DNA from: an uncultured Clostridia bacterium
GTDB taxonomy: Bacteria > Bacillota > Clostridia > TANB77 > CAG-508
Length of the DNA: 64,000 nt
Assembly (NCBI GenBank): GCA_948739805.1
Contig: CAPYID010000007.1
Location: 1-64,000, forward strand
Direction: 5' to 3'
The notes beneath the pieces are model-generated. The model was not told where the DNA came from and did no database searches. It worked only from the letters and a program-made list of their open reading frames with translations. Positions 54,720 to 64,000 of this stretch are shown here, piece by piece. The position numbers were made by a program, and so were the translations under genes. Each line of letters opens with the position of its first letter. Position 1 is the first letter of the stretch.

Positions 54720-57700
54720 TTAAATTTTAGTTACATCAATATTTATTTTTTCTCCATTGATATTACATTCTGTGTATTCTTTTCTTTCTGCATTATATAC
54801 TATCTCTATTGTTAATGTTTCTTTTTTTATTTCTGGCTTATTCTTTTCTATAATGTCTTGTAAGGTTTTATTTCCATTTACATATAATGTAATTCTGTCT
54901 AATACTTCAAATCCTTTGTCTTTTCTCATGTTTTGTATTTTTGATATTAATTCTCTTACATACCCTTCTTCTCTTAGTTCTTCTGTTATTGTTGTATCTA
55001 ATACTACACCTAGTGTTCCTGTTCCTGCAAATGCAAATCCTTCTATTCCTTGCATTGTTACAAGTAAATTTTCTGCATTTAATTCTATTTCTGTTTCTCC
55101 TAATTTCGCTATAACTGATTCACCATTTTTGATTTTTGATGCTAATTCCATTTGATTTTGAGCTGATATATATTTCTTTATTTCTGGAATTAGTTTTCCA
55201 TATGTTTTTCCTAATACTGGTAAATTAGGCATTATATTAAAGTTTACATATTTTGATAAATCTGCTCCTAGTACTACTGTCTTTATATTTAATTCTTCTT
55301 TTATAATGTCTCCATAATAGTCTGGAATCGCTTTTTCTGATATTAACATTTTTGAAAGTGGTTGCCTATTTTTTATATTAGCTGAGTTTCTTGCACTTCT
55401 TCCTAATTTTACTAAGTTGTATGCTAATTCCATTTCTTCTTCTAGCTTTTTGTCTACTTCTTCTACATGATATTCTGGCCACATGTTTAAATGAACACTT
55501 TCTTTAGCATTCCTATCAAGTGATACTACTAAGTTTTGATACATATTTTCTGTTATAAATGGTACAAATGGTGCTGCTACTTGGCATAGTGTTACTAAAA
55601 CTCTATATAGTGTTATAAATGCTCCTAATTTGTCATCTGTTAGTGCATTTGCCCAAAATCTGCTTCTGTTTCTTCTTACATACCAGTTTGAAAGTTCATC
55701 TGTAAAATTTTCTATATCTAGTGCTGCTCCTGTTATATCATATGCATCTAATTTTTCATCTACAGATTTTACTAATGTGTTTAATTTACTTACTATCCAT
55801 TTGTCCATTACATTTTCTGAGATAAATCCTTTATGTTCTAATGGATTAATTTTATCTATCTCTGCATATAAAACATAGAAAGAATATACATTCCATAAAG
55901 TTCCTAAAAATCTTCTTGAGGTTTCCCCAACATCTTCTTTTGAAAATCTTGTTGGTAGCCATGGTGCACTTGATGTATAGAAATGCCATCTTGTAGCATC
56001 TGCTCCTTCGCCTTCCATTACTTCAAATGGGTCTACAACATTTCCTTTTGATTTTGACATTTTTAATCCTTTTTTGTCTAGGACATGTCCTAATACTATA
56101 CAGTTTTCAAATGCTGATTTTCCAAATACCGCAGTTGATACAGCAAGTAATGTATAGAACCACCCTCTAGTTTGATCTACTGCTTCTGATATAAATTGTG
56201 CTGGGAAATTCTTTTCAAATAATTCTTTATTTTCAAAAGGATAATGTAATTGCGCAAAAGGCATTGATCCTGAATCAAACCAACAATCCATAACTTCTTT
56301 TACTCTTGTCATTTCTTTTCCACATTCAGGGCATTTTAAATGCACATCATCTATATATGGTTTATGAAGTTCTATATCTTCTGGTACATTTATTCCTTTT
56401 TCTTTTAAATCTTTTATGCTTCCTATACATTCTTCATGTCCACATTCACATTGCCATATTGGAAGTGGTGTTCCCCAATATCTATCTCTTGAAATACACC
56501 AATCTATTACATTTTCTACAAAGTTTCCGAATCTTCCTGTTCTTATTGTATCTGGATACCAATGAATTTTGTTGTTATTTTCAACTAGTTCATCTTTTAA
56601 TGTAGACATTGCTACAAACCAGCTATCCTTTGGATAGTATAATAATGGTGTGTCACATCTCCAACAATGTGGATATGAGTGCATATGTCTTTCTGCTTTA
56701 AATAGTTGATTCATGTTTTTTAAGTATTCTATTATACTTTCATTACATTTTCTAATATCTTTTCCTGCCCAAGGTGTAATTTCTGAAACGAATTTTCCAT
56801 CTTTGTCAACAATATTTATAAATGCTATTCCATTTTGTTTTCTAACAACAGTATCTTCCTCACCATAGGGTGCAATATGAACTATTCCTGTGCCATCTGA
56901 TAAACTTACATAATCTCCATGTATTACAACAAAAGCCTTTCCCTCTACTTTTGCAAATGGCATTAATTGCTCATATTTTGTTCCTAATAATTCTTCACCC
57001 TTAAATTCTTTTATTATTTTGTATTTTCCTTCTCCCAATATTTTGTCACACAAATCTTTAGCCAGTATGTATATTTCTCCTGGTTTCATATTGCAATTCT
57101 CATCTACTTCAATATCTTCTTTAAGTTTAGCTTCTACATAAGTGAAATTTTTATTTACACATATAGCTAAATTTGAAGGTAATGTCCATGGAGTTGTTGT
57201 CCATGATAGGATGTATTTATTTTCATCAACTTTAAACTTTGCTATACAAGTTATATCATTTACATCTTTATATCCCTGAGCAAGTTCATGTGAAGACAAA
57301 GCTGTACCACATCTTGGACAATATGGCATAACTTTATGTCCTTGATATATTAAATTTTTGTCCCACATTTGTTTTACTGCCCACCAAATAGATTCTATGT
57401 ATTCATTATGGTAGGTTACATATGGTTTTTCCATATCAACCCAGTAACCTATTTGGTTTGTCATTTTTTCCCATTGTGAAACATAGTTAAATACACTTGA
57501 TTTACAGTCTTTGATAAATTTTTCTACACCATATTCTTCTATTTGTGCTTTCCCAGATATTCCAAGTTTTTTTTCTATTTCAAGTTCTACTGGTAATCCT
57601 TGTGTATCCCATCCAGCTTTTCTAATTACTTTATAACCTTTCATTACTTTATATCTTGGTATAATATCTTTCATAACTCTAGTTAAAATATGTCCAACAT

Positions 57701-57863
57701 GTGGTTTACCATTAGCTGTTGGTGGTCCATCATAAAATGTAAAGTATTCTCCATCTTTGTTTAATTTGAAATTTTTATCTATTATGTCTTTTTCCTTCCA
57801 CATGTTTAAAACTTCTCTTTCCATTCCTGGAAAACCATTTGGTAATTCAACTTTTTTGTACAT
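54720..57863 (-). CDS. ileS: Isoleucyl-tRNA synthetase, long (type 2) form
   Basis: 1047 residues. The HIGH motif is HVGH (55-58, in [20 protein letters not shown]), there is a CP1 editing domain ([28 protein letters not shown]), the KMSKS motif is [13 protein letters not shown], and a long C-terminal region with the anticodon-binding domain follows. The wording ([22 protein letters not shown]) and length match IleRS type 2, the eukaryote-like form often linked to natural mupirocin tolerance; that phenotype is inference. Cysteine pairs [12 protein letters not shown] and CPEC are present in the insert regions. No T-box leader was seen. GGGAGGAATAAAC precedes the ATG. Confidence 0.97.
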   Translation of the reverse strand: MYKKVELPNGFPGMEREVLNMWKEKDIIDKNFKLNKDGEYFTFYDGPPTANGKPHVGHILTRVMKDIIPRYKVMKGYKVIRKAGWDTQGLPVELEIEKKLGISGKAQIEEYGVEKFIKDCKSSVFNYVSQWEKMTNQIGYWVDMEKPYVTYHNEYIESIWWAVKQMWDKNLIYQGHKVMPYCPRCGTALSSHELAQGYKDVNDITCIAKFKVDENKYILSWTTTPWTLPSNLAICVNKNFTYVEAKLKEDIEVDENCNMKPGEIYILAKDLCDKILGEGKYKIIKEFKGEELLGTKYEQLMPFAKVEGKAFVVIHGDYVSLSDGTGIVHIAPYGEEDTVVRKQNGIAFINIVDKDGKFVSEITPWAGKDIRKCNESIIEYLKNMNQLFKAERHMHSYPHCWRCDTPLLYYPKDSWFVAMSTLKDELVENNNKIHWYPDTIRTGRFGNFVENVIDWCISRDRYWGTPLPIWQCECGHEECIGSIKDLKEKGINVPEDIELHKPYIDDVHLKCPECGKEMTRVKEVMDCWFDSGSMPFAQLHYPFENKELFEKNFPAQFISEAVDQTRGWFYTLLAVSTAVFGKSAFENCIVLGHVLDKKGLKMSKSKGNVVDPFEVMEGEGADATRWHFYTSSAPWLPTRFSKEDVGETSRRFLGTLWNVYSFYVLYAEIDKINPLEHKGFISENVMDKWIVSKLNTLVKSVDEKLDAYDITGAALDIENFTDELSNWYVRRNRSRFWANALTDDKLGAFITLYRVLVTLCQVAAPFVPFITENMYQNLVVSLDRNAKESVHLNMWPEYHVEEVDKKLEEEMELAYNLVKLGRSARNSANIKNRQPLSKMLISEKAIPDYYGDIIKEELNIKTVVLGADLSKYVNFNIMPNLPVLGKTYGKLIPEIKKYISAQNQMELASKIKNGESVIAKLGETEIELNAENLLVTMQGIEGFAFAGTGTLGVVLDTTITEELREEGYVRELISKIQNMRKDKGFEVLDRITLYVNGNKTLQDIIEKNKPEIKKETLTIEIVYNAERKEYTECNINGEKINIDVTKI

Positions 57864-57886
57864 GTTTATTCCTCCCCTACTATAAT

Positions 57887-57940
57887 TAATAATTAATAGT
57901 GAATAGTTAATAATTATTCATTATTCATTATTCACTATCA
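57887..57940. repeat. Palindrome, TTAATAGTGAATAGT family, copy 2
   Basis: ATAGTGAATA (57896-57905) and TATTCACTAT (57929-57938) pair, and the core TTAATAGTGAATAGTTA is shared with 2464-2573. It lies between clpX and ileS and could also stop the clpX transcript. Confidence 0.7.
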
Positions 57941-57945
57941 AATTT

Positions 57946-59259
57946 TTAAGCACTTTGTTTGTTTTTTTCTATTACTTTTTTTCTTTTCTTTTTCGTTGTA
58001 GAGTTTTGTCCTTTATTTTCATTTATAACTAATTTAGGTTGCTCATGGTTTAATACTGTTTCTTTAGTTATAATACATTTTTCAATTTTATTATTCGAAG
58101 GTATATCAAACATAATATCTCTCATTATTTCTTCTATAATTGAACGAAGTCCTCTTGCGCCTGTATTTCTTTCTATCGCCTTATTTACAATTGCTTGTAG
58201 TGCTCCATCTTCAAATTCTAATTCTACTCCATCTAATTCTAATAATTTTTTATATTGTTTGACTAAAGCATTTTTGGGTTCTGCCACTATTTTAATAAGT
58301 GCTTCTTTATTTAATTCTTTTAGTGTGGTTACAATAGGCAATCTCCCTACAAATTCTGGAATTAGTCCAAATTTCAATAAATCTTGTGGTAATAACTCTT
58401 CATATGCTTTATATTTATCTATTTCTTGATTACTATCTTTTTCTTGACCAAATCCTATTAATTTTTTTCCTATTCTTTCGTTAATAATTTTGTCTAGTCC
58501 CTCAAATGCTCCTCCACAAATAAATAATATGTTTTCTGTATTTATTTGAATTAGCTCTTGATGAGGATGTTTCCTTCCTCCTTGAGGTGGAACTGAAGCA
58601 ATTGTTCCTTCTATTATTTTTAAGAGTGATTGTTGTACTCCTTCTCCACTAACATCTCTTGTAATTGATGGATTTTCTGACTTTCTTGTTATTTTATCTA
58701 TTTCATCAATATATACAATTCCTTGTTCCGCTTTTTCTACATCATAATCTGCAGATTGAATTAATTTTAATAGTATATTTTCTACATCTTCTCCTACATA
58801 TCCTGCCTCTGTTAGTGTTGTTGCATCTGCTATTGCAAATGGAACATTTAAGATTTTAGCTAAGGTTTGTGCTAATAATGTTTTTCCACAACCTGTAGGT
58901 CCTAGTAATAATACATTACTTTTTTGAATTTCAACATCATCAATATCTTCTTGATTATTTATTCTTTTATAATGATTGTATACTGCTACTGCTAAAGTTT
59001 TTTTCGCATCTTCTTGGCCTATTACATAATCATCTAATATATTTTTTATTTCTTGTGGGTTTGGTAATTCTTTTTTTTCTTCTTCTATTGCATATTGCAT
59101 ATTATCATATTCTAAATCGTCTTCATCTAATATATTTCTACATACGCCTATACATTCATCGCATATATATACTCCTGGTCCTGCGATTATTCTTTTTACT
59201 CCTGTTTGTGGTTTTCCACAAAAGGAACATTTTATATTTTTCTCTTTACTCTTTGGCAT
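57946..59259 (-). CDS. clpX: ATP-dependent protease ATPase subunit ClpX
   Basis: 437 residues. An N-terminal zinc domain has four cysteines ([16 protein letters not shown]), and the AAA+ domain has Walker A GPTGCGKT, Walker [11 protein letters not shown], pore loop [14 protein letters not shown], the ClpP-binding IGF loop (LIGFGQE) and [10 protein letters not shown]. It unfolds substrates and feeds them to ClpP. The C-terminal tail is unusually Lys-rich ([15 protein letters not shown]). It is third in the conserved order tig-clpP-clpX, 217 bases after clpP with a palindromic repeat between. AGGAGGCACGTTA precedes the ATG. Confidence 0.98.
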   Translation of the reverse strand: MPKSKEKNIKCSFCGKPQTGVKRIIAGPGVYICDECIGVCRNILDEDDLEYDNMQYAIEEEKKELPNPQEIKNILDDYVIGQEDAKKTLAVAVYNHYKRINNQEDIDDVEIQKSNVLLLGPTGCGKTLLAQTLAKILNVPFAIADATTLTEAGYVGEDVENILLKLIQSADYDVEKAEQGIVYIDEIDKITRKSENPSITRDVSGEGVQQSLLKIIEGTIASVPPQGGRKHPHQELIQINTENILFICGGAFEGLDKIINERIGKKLIGFGQEKDSNQEIDKYKAYEELLPQDLLKFGLIPEFVGRLPIVTTLKELNKEALIKIVAEPKNALVKQYKKLLELDGVELEFEDGALQAIVNKAIERNTGARGLRSIIEEIMRDIMFDIPSNNKIEKCIITKETVLNHEQPKLVINENKGQNSTTKKKRKKVIEKNKQSA

Positions 59260-59350
59260 TAACGTGCCTCCTATTTATTATATTTTATTATTGTTTCATT
59301 TGGTTTCATTTTTATACTCTATTCTTTTGTATATTTAAAAAATTTGATTA

Positions 59351-59422
59351 TAGGGGCATATTGCAATGTACCCGCTTTAAAATTATCTTTAATTTCTGCT
59401 AGCACGCTACAACATGCCCCTA
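59351..59422. repeat. 72-bp double-ended TAGGGGCAT element
   Basis: The ends TAGGGGCAT and ATGCCCCTA are perfect nine-base inverted repeats, and the inner sequence (TTGCAATGTACCC...GCTAGCACGC) is partly palindromic. It looks like two head-to-head units of the GCCCCTAC family, between clpP and clpX. Confidence 0.75.
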
Positions 59423-59476
59423 CGATTTATTAATATATACTACACGTCTATGTCTAATTTTGGGCTTGTTTTAATT

Positions 59477-60085
59477 TTATTGTGGTCTTTCCATTATTCC
59501 ATCTATTAATCCATACTTTAATGCTTCTTCTGCTGTCATGTAGTTGTCTCTTTCTGTATCTTTATTAATTACTTCTAATGGTTGACCTGTTCTTTCACTT
59601 AAAATTTTGTTTAATTTCTCTCTCGTTTTTACCATATGATCTGCATGTATTTTAATTTCTGTTGTTTGCCCTTGTATTCCACCACCCATTATTAATGGTT
59701 GGTGTATTAATATTTCTGAGTTTGGTGTTGCATAACGTTTTCCTTTTGTTCCTGAGGCTAGTAGTACTGCTCCCATACTTGCTGCCATCCCTATACATAT
59801 TGTTGATACTGGGCATTTTATATAATTAATTGTATCATATATTGCCATACCAGCTGTTATAGAACCTCCTGGACTATTTATGTATAAATAAATTTCTTTG
59901 TCTGGATCTTCTGCTTCTAGAAATAATAGTTCTGCAACTATTACATTTGCACTTGCTTGGTCTACCTCTTCTCCTAAAAATATTATTCTGTCTTTTAATA
60001 ATCTTGAGTATATATCATATGATCTCTCACCTTTGTTTGTTTGTTCAATTACATATGGTATTAATGTATTTTTTTCATCTAACAT
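59477..60085 (-). CDS. clpP: ATP-dependent Clp protease proteolytic subunit
   Basis: 202 residues, full length. The catalytic triad is Ser 103 (GMAASM), His 128 (ILIHQP) and Asp 176 (KDTERD). It assembles into a 14-subunit barrel in the cytosol and degrades substrates delivered by ClpX and related ATPases. It is second in the tig-clpP-clpX order; the gap to tig is 32 bases. GGGAGGAAAAATTT precedes the ATG. Confidence 0.98.
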   Translation of the reverse strand: MLDEKNTLIPYVIEQTNKGERSYDIYSRLLKDRIIFLGEEVDQASANVIVAELLFLEAEDPDKEIYLYINSPGGSITAGMAIYDTINYIKCPVSTICIGMAASMGAVLLASGTKGKRYATPNSEILIHQPLIMGGGIQGQTTEIKIHADHMVKTREKLNKILSERTGQPLEVINKDTERDNYMTAEEALKYGLIDGIMERPQ

Positions 60086-60117
60086 AAATTTTTCCTCCCT
60101 TGTTCAATTAATTTTAA

Positions 60118-61401
60118 TTATTTGATTTTTGCATTGTCAACAATAAATTTTACAACTTTTTCATTTACTATAAAGTTTTTAATATAGTTCATAAATTGTT
60201 CGTTTTGTTTTAATTCATCTGCTGATTTTCGATAAGCATCTGCCATTTCCGTAACTTTTGTATTAATAGCTTCTTCTTCTGGTTCTATTTTTTCCTCTTT
60301 TATTATTGCTTCTAATACTAATCTTGTTTTTACAGATATTTTAGCTTGTTCCTCATTTTCTTTTCTAAATTCTTCAGTTGTTTTTCCTACCATTTGTAAA
60401 TAGTTTTCTAAATTCATTCCTTGATATTGTAGTCTTGTTTCAACATCTTTTACTATATTATCTATTTCTGTTTCTATCATTCCTGATGGAATATCAATTT
60501 CTGTGTTTTCACATACAGCTTTTATTGCCTCATCTTCTGTTTCATACTTTTCTCTATTTTTATTCTCGTCTTCTAATTTTTCTTTTATACTAGCTTTTAA
60601 TTCTTCTAGTGTGTCGAATTCACTTGTGTCTTTTGCGAATTCGTCATTAATTTCTGGTATTTCCTTCTTCTTTATTTCATGCACTTTAACCTTAAATGTT
60701 GCATCTTTTCCTTTTAAGTCTTCAGAAAAATATTCTTCAGGAAATTTTACATTAATGTCCTTTTCTTCATCTATCTTCATTCCAACCATTTGATCTTCAA
60801 ATCCTGGAATAAAAGTATTACTTCCTATTTCTAGTTCATATCCTTCTGCTTTTCCACCTTCAAATGCTTTTCCTTCAACAAATCCTTCAAAATCCATTAC
60901 AACTGTATCTTTATGTTCAACTGGTCTATCTTCTACTACAACTAGTCTAGAATTTCTTTCTGCCATTGTATTTAATTCTTTGTTAATATCCTCTTCAGAT
61001 ACAGGATATTCTATTTTTCTAATTTGCACACCTTTATATTTTCCAAGTTTTACTTCTGGCTTTGTTTGGATAACTGCTGTAAAAATCAATTCTTTCCCTT
61101 TTTCCATTTGTTTAACTTCAATTTCTGGTTTACTTACTGGTTCAATATTATTTGTTTTTATTTCTTCTTCAAATACTGGTGGAACAACCTCATTGAAAGC
61201 ATCTTCATAAAATATTTCTGTACCATATATTCTTTCTGCCATTTCAAATGGAGCTTTTCCTTTTCTAAATCCTGGTATATTAAAATATTTTGAACTCTTT
61301 GCATATACTGTTTTTATTGCTTTTTCAAATTTCTCTGTTTCTATTGTAAATTCTAATTTTAATTCATTTGCATTCTCTGTTTTTTCAATTTTCACGCTCA
61401 T
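60118..61401 (-). CDS. tig: Trigger factor
   Basis: 427 residues, normal length. The ribosome-binding N-terminal domain contains PGFRKGKAPFEMAERIYG (signature GFRxGxxP, here about 44-49). The FKBP-type peptidyl-prolyl isomerase domain (about 155-240) has DTVVMDFEGFVEGKAFEGGKAEG, FIPGFEDQMVGMKIDEE and IKKKEIPEINDEF. The long C-terminal chaperone arms follow. It is first in tig-clpP-clpX behind a perfect consensus promoter. AGAGGAAGAAAAAGTA precedes the ATG. Confidence 0.97.
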   Translation of the reverse strand: MSVKIEKTENANELKLEFTIETEKFEKAIKTVYAKSSKYFNIPGFRKGKAPFEMAERIYGTEIFYEDAFNEVVPPVFEEEIKTNNIEPVSKPEIEVKQMEKGKELIFTAVIQTKPEVKLGKYKGVQIRKIEYPVSEEDINKELNTMAERNSRLVVVEDRPVEHKDTVVMDFEGFVEGKAFEGGKAEGYELEIGSNTFIPGFEDQMVGMKIDEEKDINVKFPEEYFSEDLKGKDATFKVKVHEIKKKEIPEINDEFAKDTSEFDTLEELKASIKEKLEDENKNREKYETEDEAIKAVCENTEIDIPSGMIETEIDNIVKDVETRLQYQGMNLENYLQMVGKTTEEFRKENEEQAKISVKTRLVLEAIIKEEKIEPEEEAINTKVTEMADAYRKSADELKQNEQFMNYIKNFIVNEKVVKFIVDNAKIK

Positions 61402-61442
61402 TACTTTTTCTTCCTCTCTACTTTTTTAATTTTAATGTTATT

Positions 61443-61471
61443 ATTATATCCACTTTTTTATTTGGTGTCAA
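61443..61471 (-). promoter_or_regulatory. Consensus promoter of tig-clpP-clpX
   Basis: Minus strand TTGACA (61466-61471), 17-base spacer, TATAAT (61443-61448): a perfect sigma-A promoter. I saw no CtsR- or HrcA-type operator. Confidence 0.85.
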
Positions 61472-61511
61472 TATTTTTAGGTAATTTATCATGGTAATTT
61501 ATTCAGCAAAC

Positions 61512-61535
61512 GGACGAGCAATGCTCACCCCTATA
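61512..61535. repeat. CACCCCTA-tailed palindrome
   Basis: GGACGAGCAATGCTCACCCC followed by TATA, one base different from the copy at 37101-37124. Confidence 0.85.
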
Positions 61536-61574
61536 TTCATTCATAATATTTTATAATTATTTTCTATATTTCAT

Positions 61575-61626
61575 GGGTACAGCGGTGTCATTTCTATGGG
61601 GTATTGCCTCAAAAGGTGCCCCTACA
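61575..61626. repeat. 52-bp GGTGTCAT repeat, copy 2
   Basis: Same length as 36023-36074 and alignable without gaps; ends in GGTGCCCCTACA, linking it to the GCCCCTAC family. Confidence 0.75.
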
Positions 61627-61663
61627 TATTCTAACTTCTAGTCTCTAATATCTAATCTCTATC

Positions 61664-63280
61664 TCAATATTGCCTTACCCATTCTTCTATATTATAGAAT
61701 ATATTATAAAAATTTGGTGTTATTCTTCCTTGTAAATCTTGTGTATATATTACAGTTCCTCTATTAAAGTATAAACTTACATATGGTCTTTCTTCTTCTA
61801 TTAATCTTATTAATTGTTTATATTTATTTTGTAGTTCAGTTTCATTATCTGATAAGTCTGCAATTTCTCTTAAAAGTTCATTTGCTTCTGTGTCTTCAAA
61901 TTGTGATAGATTTCCATTTCCTATATAACTTGTTAGATCAGGGCTAATTCCAATTAGTTTACCTGTTAAAATCATATCATAGTTTTTGTTTTCTAAATAT
62001 TTGGCATATTGCGATGAATTTGCCCTTATTATATTTACGATTATTCCTGTTTCTGCTAGTTGCTTTTCAATTTCTTCTGCAACTGCAAGCCTTTTTAAAT
62101 TATTCGCATCTACTACTAAATTTAAGCTTGCTCTCATAGTTGTTCCACTCTCTTGTTTTTGCCAATTTCCACTTACTAATTCCCAGCCAGCTTCTTCTAA
62201 TAATTCTTTTGATTTATTTGTGTTATAACTAGAACTTACTTTTTCTACTTTATATAAATAGTTTGATGTACTTACTGGAAAGTCTGCTACATAATATTTA
62301 TTTTCATATACAGAGGTTACTATATTTGACTTGTCTATTGCATAGTTAATTGCTTTTCTTAGTTCTTCGTTTCTTAGTGCTCCACTTGAACAATTAAGTG
62401 CTAAATAGTCATATTCTCTTCCTATATATTCTACTGTTTTATATCCCATTGTTCCTATATGTTCTTCATAATTTAAACTTTGTGTAGTCATTAAATCAAG
62501 GTTTCCTAGCTTAAAAGCATTATACGCTTCGCCAGCAGATGCATACATTTTTACTAAAATATTTTCTAATGATAAATTTTTTCCAGATGATAGACCCCAC
62601 CAATTAGTGTTCTTTTTTAGTTCTATTTCTGTGCTTGTTATATTTCCAATCACATATTTTCCTGTTCCTGGTGCATTATTATTTTTTAAACTTGTTGCAA
62701 TTGCATCATTTTCATAATATTGTGATGACATTATGGGAAATGTTAAATTATATTCAAAAAATGGTATCTTATCATCTATTGTTATTTTTATTGTATAAGT
62801 ACTTAATATTTCTACATTTACTATATGATGTATATTTGAATAATAAATTGAGTTTCCTCCTATTGCTGCAATTTGTTCTATTGTGAATTTCACATCATTT
62901 GCTGTGAGTTCTCCTCCATTTTGCCATTTAATTCCTTCTTTTAAAACTACTACATATGCTGTATCGCTAAGGTTTATCCATTCTTTTGCTAAACAATTTT
63001 CAATTTGGTAGTCTTCTGTAATTGATAGCATTGGCTCATATATTAGTTTAGATATATCTTGCACATTTTGATTATTGCTTGTTATTGGATTTATTGTATC
63101 AATGCTTATAGCAGCAATTCTTAATGTTGTTATTGTCGTCAATTTTTTTTCTTCCTTTTCTTGAGCTGTTTCTTCTACTGCGTTTTCATCATTTCCTTTT
63201 TTATTTAAGAATACTGCACATATAATTAATACTATTACAAATATTACAAATACATATTTTAAAAAATTGTATTTCTTCAT
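61664..63280 (-). CDS. Extracellular solute-binding protein, family 5 (oligopeptide type)
   Basis: About 538 residues from the ATG at 63280; the TTG two codons earlier overlaps the ribosome site AGAAAGGAATTGA. The N-terminal hydrophobic segment (about 7-27) has no lipobox Cys, so it may be membrane-anchored rather than a lipoprotein. SBP5 features: ISKLIYEPMLSI, VVLKEGIKWQNGGELTANDVKFTIE, LALNCSSGALRNEELRKAINYAID and SQYAKYLENKNYDMILTG. It binds peptides or similar ligands outside the cell. No permease or ATPase genes adjoin it, so it may be an orphan receptor or sensor. Confidence 0.9.
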   Translation of the reverse strand: MKKYNFLKYVFVIFVIVLIICAVFLNKKGNDENAVEETAQEKEEKKLTTITTLRIAAISIDTINPITSNNQNVQDISKLIYEPMLSITEDYQIENCLAKEWINLSDTAYVVVLKEGIKWQNGGELTANDVKFTIEQIAAIGGNSIYYSNIHHIVNVEILSTYTIKITIDDKIPFFEYNLTFPIMSSQYYENDAIATSLKNNNAPGTGKYVIGNITSTEIELKKNTNWWGLSSGKNLSLENILVKMYASAGEAYNAFKLGNLDLMTTQSLNYEEHIGTMGYKTVEYIGREYDYLALNCSSGALRNEELRKAINYAIDKSNIVTSVYENKYYVADFPVSTSNYLYKVEKVSSSYNTNKSKELLEEAGWELVSGNWQKQESGTTMRASLNLVVDANNLKRLAVAEEIEKQLAETGIIVNIIRANSSQYAKYLENKNYDMILTGKLIGISPDLTSYIGNGNLSQFEDTEANELLREIADLSDNETELQNKYKQLIRLIEEERPYVSLYFNRGTVIYTQDLQGRITPNFYNIFYNIEEWVRQY

Positions 63281-63375
63281 AATCAATTCCTTTCTAAAAA
63301 AAGCAATTATTGTATTTCCTATTTTTGTTAAAACTATTTTATATTATTTTCCATTTTTATGCAATATATAATATA

Positions 63376-63418
63376 AGAACAAATAAGAAAAATCAAAGAT
63401 TTTTCTTTAATTTGTTCT
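63376..63418. terminator. Long hairpin between the M18 and SBP5 genes
   Basis: The arms 63376-63394 and 63398-63418 pair over 19 positions with one two-base bulge and an AAA loop. It probably terminates transcription from the M18 gene (minus strand). Confidence 0.55.
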
Positions 63419-63492
63419 CTCCCTACCAAAGTTTTCGACTGTAAGGAGAAAATCTCAAGGGCTAGCGATTATAGCATTTATATAATAGGAAA

Positions 63493-63515
63493 GGGCACAT
63501 GCAATGTGCCCCTAC
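63493..63515. repeat. GCCCCTAC-tailed palindrome
   Basis: GGGCACAT-GCA-ATGTGCCC followed by CTAC, the same core as 54633-54656, about 40 bases after the M18 stop codon. Confidence 0.9.
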
Positions 63516-63556
63516 TGTACAAGACTTTATGATAAATTTAATGTTATAATTCTTTA

Positions 63557-64000
63557 TTACATTTGTTCAAAGAATGCTTTATATGCTTCATATGCAGAGT
63601 ATATATCATATTTACTTGTAACTTCATATGGTGCATGCATTGATAATACTGCTACTCCACAGTCTATTACATCTACACCTTTGTCTGCTAGAATGTAGGC
63701 TATTGTTCCTCCTCCTCCAGCATCTACTTTTCCTAATTCATCTATTTGGTATAATATGTTATTGCTTTCAAATAGGTTTCTTATTTTTCCGACAAATTCA
63801 GCTCCTGCATCTGATGAGCCTCCTTTTCCTCTTCCTCCTGTATATTTGTTTAATGAAACTCCATATCCTGCATAAGATACATTTTTTCTATCTGATACTG
63901 AGGCATATAATGGGTCATATGCTGTTCCTACATCTGCTGATAACATATTTGATGTACAGAATACTTTGTTTAATAGATTTGGTCTATTTATTCCTGCTTT
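63557..64000 (-). CDS. M18-family aminopeptidase, C-terminal part (start outside window)
   Basis: 147 residues visible; the frame stays open to the right edge, so the N-terminus is missing. The sequence runs KAGINRPNLLNKVFCTSNML, then SADVGTAYDPLY, KYTGGRGKGGSSDAGAEFVG, ELGKVDAGGGGTIAYILADKG, and VLSMHAPYEVTSKYDIY near the end. GGGGT and the metal His in SMHAPYE are typical of clostridial M18 aminopeptidases. This di-metal family releases N-terminal residues from peptides in the cytosol. A peptide-binding protein gene follows on the same strand. Confidence 0.9.
   Translation of the reverse strand, partial: KAGINRPNLLNKVFCTSNMLSADVGTAYDPLYASVSDRKNVSYAGYGVSLNKYTGGRGKGGSSDAGAEFVGKIRNLFESNNILYQIDELGKVDAGGGGTIAYILADKGVDVIDCGVAVLSMHAPYEVTSKYDIYSAYEAYKAFFEQM

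Noticed and set aside
57864..57945. T-box riboswitch before ileS
   Set aside because: The gap to clpX is only about 80 bases and is filled by a palindromic repeat.

Overview
ORGANISM. The window is strongly AT-rich and carries Firmicutes/Clostridia hallmarks: PolC-type DNA polymerase III, bifunctional Rel, dimeric GlyRS, SpoIIP (endospore engulfment), FtsEX next to a PcsB/EnvC-like hydrolase and a CtpA/B-type protease, tig-clpP-clpX, pyruvate formate-lyase with its activase, and strong GGAGG-type ribosome binding sites. It looks like chromosomal DNA of an anaerobic, probably gut-associated, spore-lineage clostridium; the exact lineage cannot be fixed from sequence reading alone. Most genes are on the minus strand. 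LAYOUT. 1-2.2 kb: a repeat-bearing protein cut by the left edge, then a LiaF-like/DUF4097-like envelope pair; tRNA-Trp at 2.4 kb. 2.6-5 kb: deacetylase plus processive glycosyltransferase. 5-7.8 kb: pnp and rpsO with structured leaders. 7.8-18.3 kb: HD hydrolase, spoIIP, MBL hydrolase, rel, glyS, unusually short secF/secD, HD protein. 18.4-22.7 kb: ctpA-like, M23 hydrolase, ftsX, ftsE. 23-27.8 kb: rlmB, lepA, uvrB. 27.9-29.6 kb: a rearranged island with a RelE/Phd toxin-antitoxin pair between two direct repeats, an MBL gene remnant and a uvrB vestige. 29.6-38 kb: ybaK-like, TSCPD protein, pflB-pflA, rhodanese, VOC protein, a DUF3990-type putative ADP-ribosyl toxin with partner, GtrB-like glycosyltransferase, TraX-like protein. 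38-44.4 kb: polC, L-serine dehydratase, membrane protein. 44.6-50.7 kb: exported proteins and a sigma/anti-sigma/ABC-transporter operon. 50.9-64 kb: smpB, fba, CobW-type GTPase, SDR, ileS, clpX, clpP, tig, peptide-binding protein, M18 aminopeptidase (cut by the right edge). MAIN OBSERVATION. Four conserved genes (MBL hydrolase, uvrB twice, pflA, smpB) are broken by five one-base insertions that are all the same: coding-strand NCA-C-GGN, pentamer CACGG. Removing one base restores every protein. These are the only places I found a CGG codon in frame, and I found no intact CCGG in the window. This is either a systematic sequencing error at a (possibly methylated) CCGG site or +1 frameshifting at a CGG codon that is otherwise unused. 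SECOND OBSERVATION. Short palindromes ending in the shared tail GCCCCTAC are scattered between genes (at least nine, plus two 52-bp relatives), together with a second palindrome family and a 47-bp leader repeated in front of two envelope genes. No CRISPR array, rRNA, prophage or complete insertion sequence was seen.
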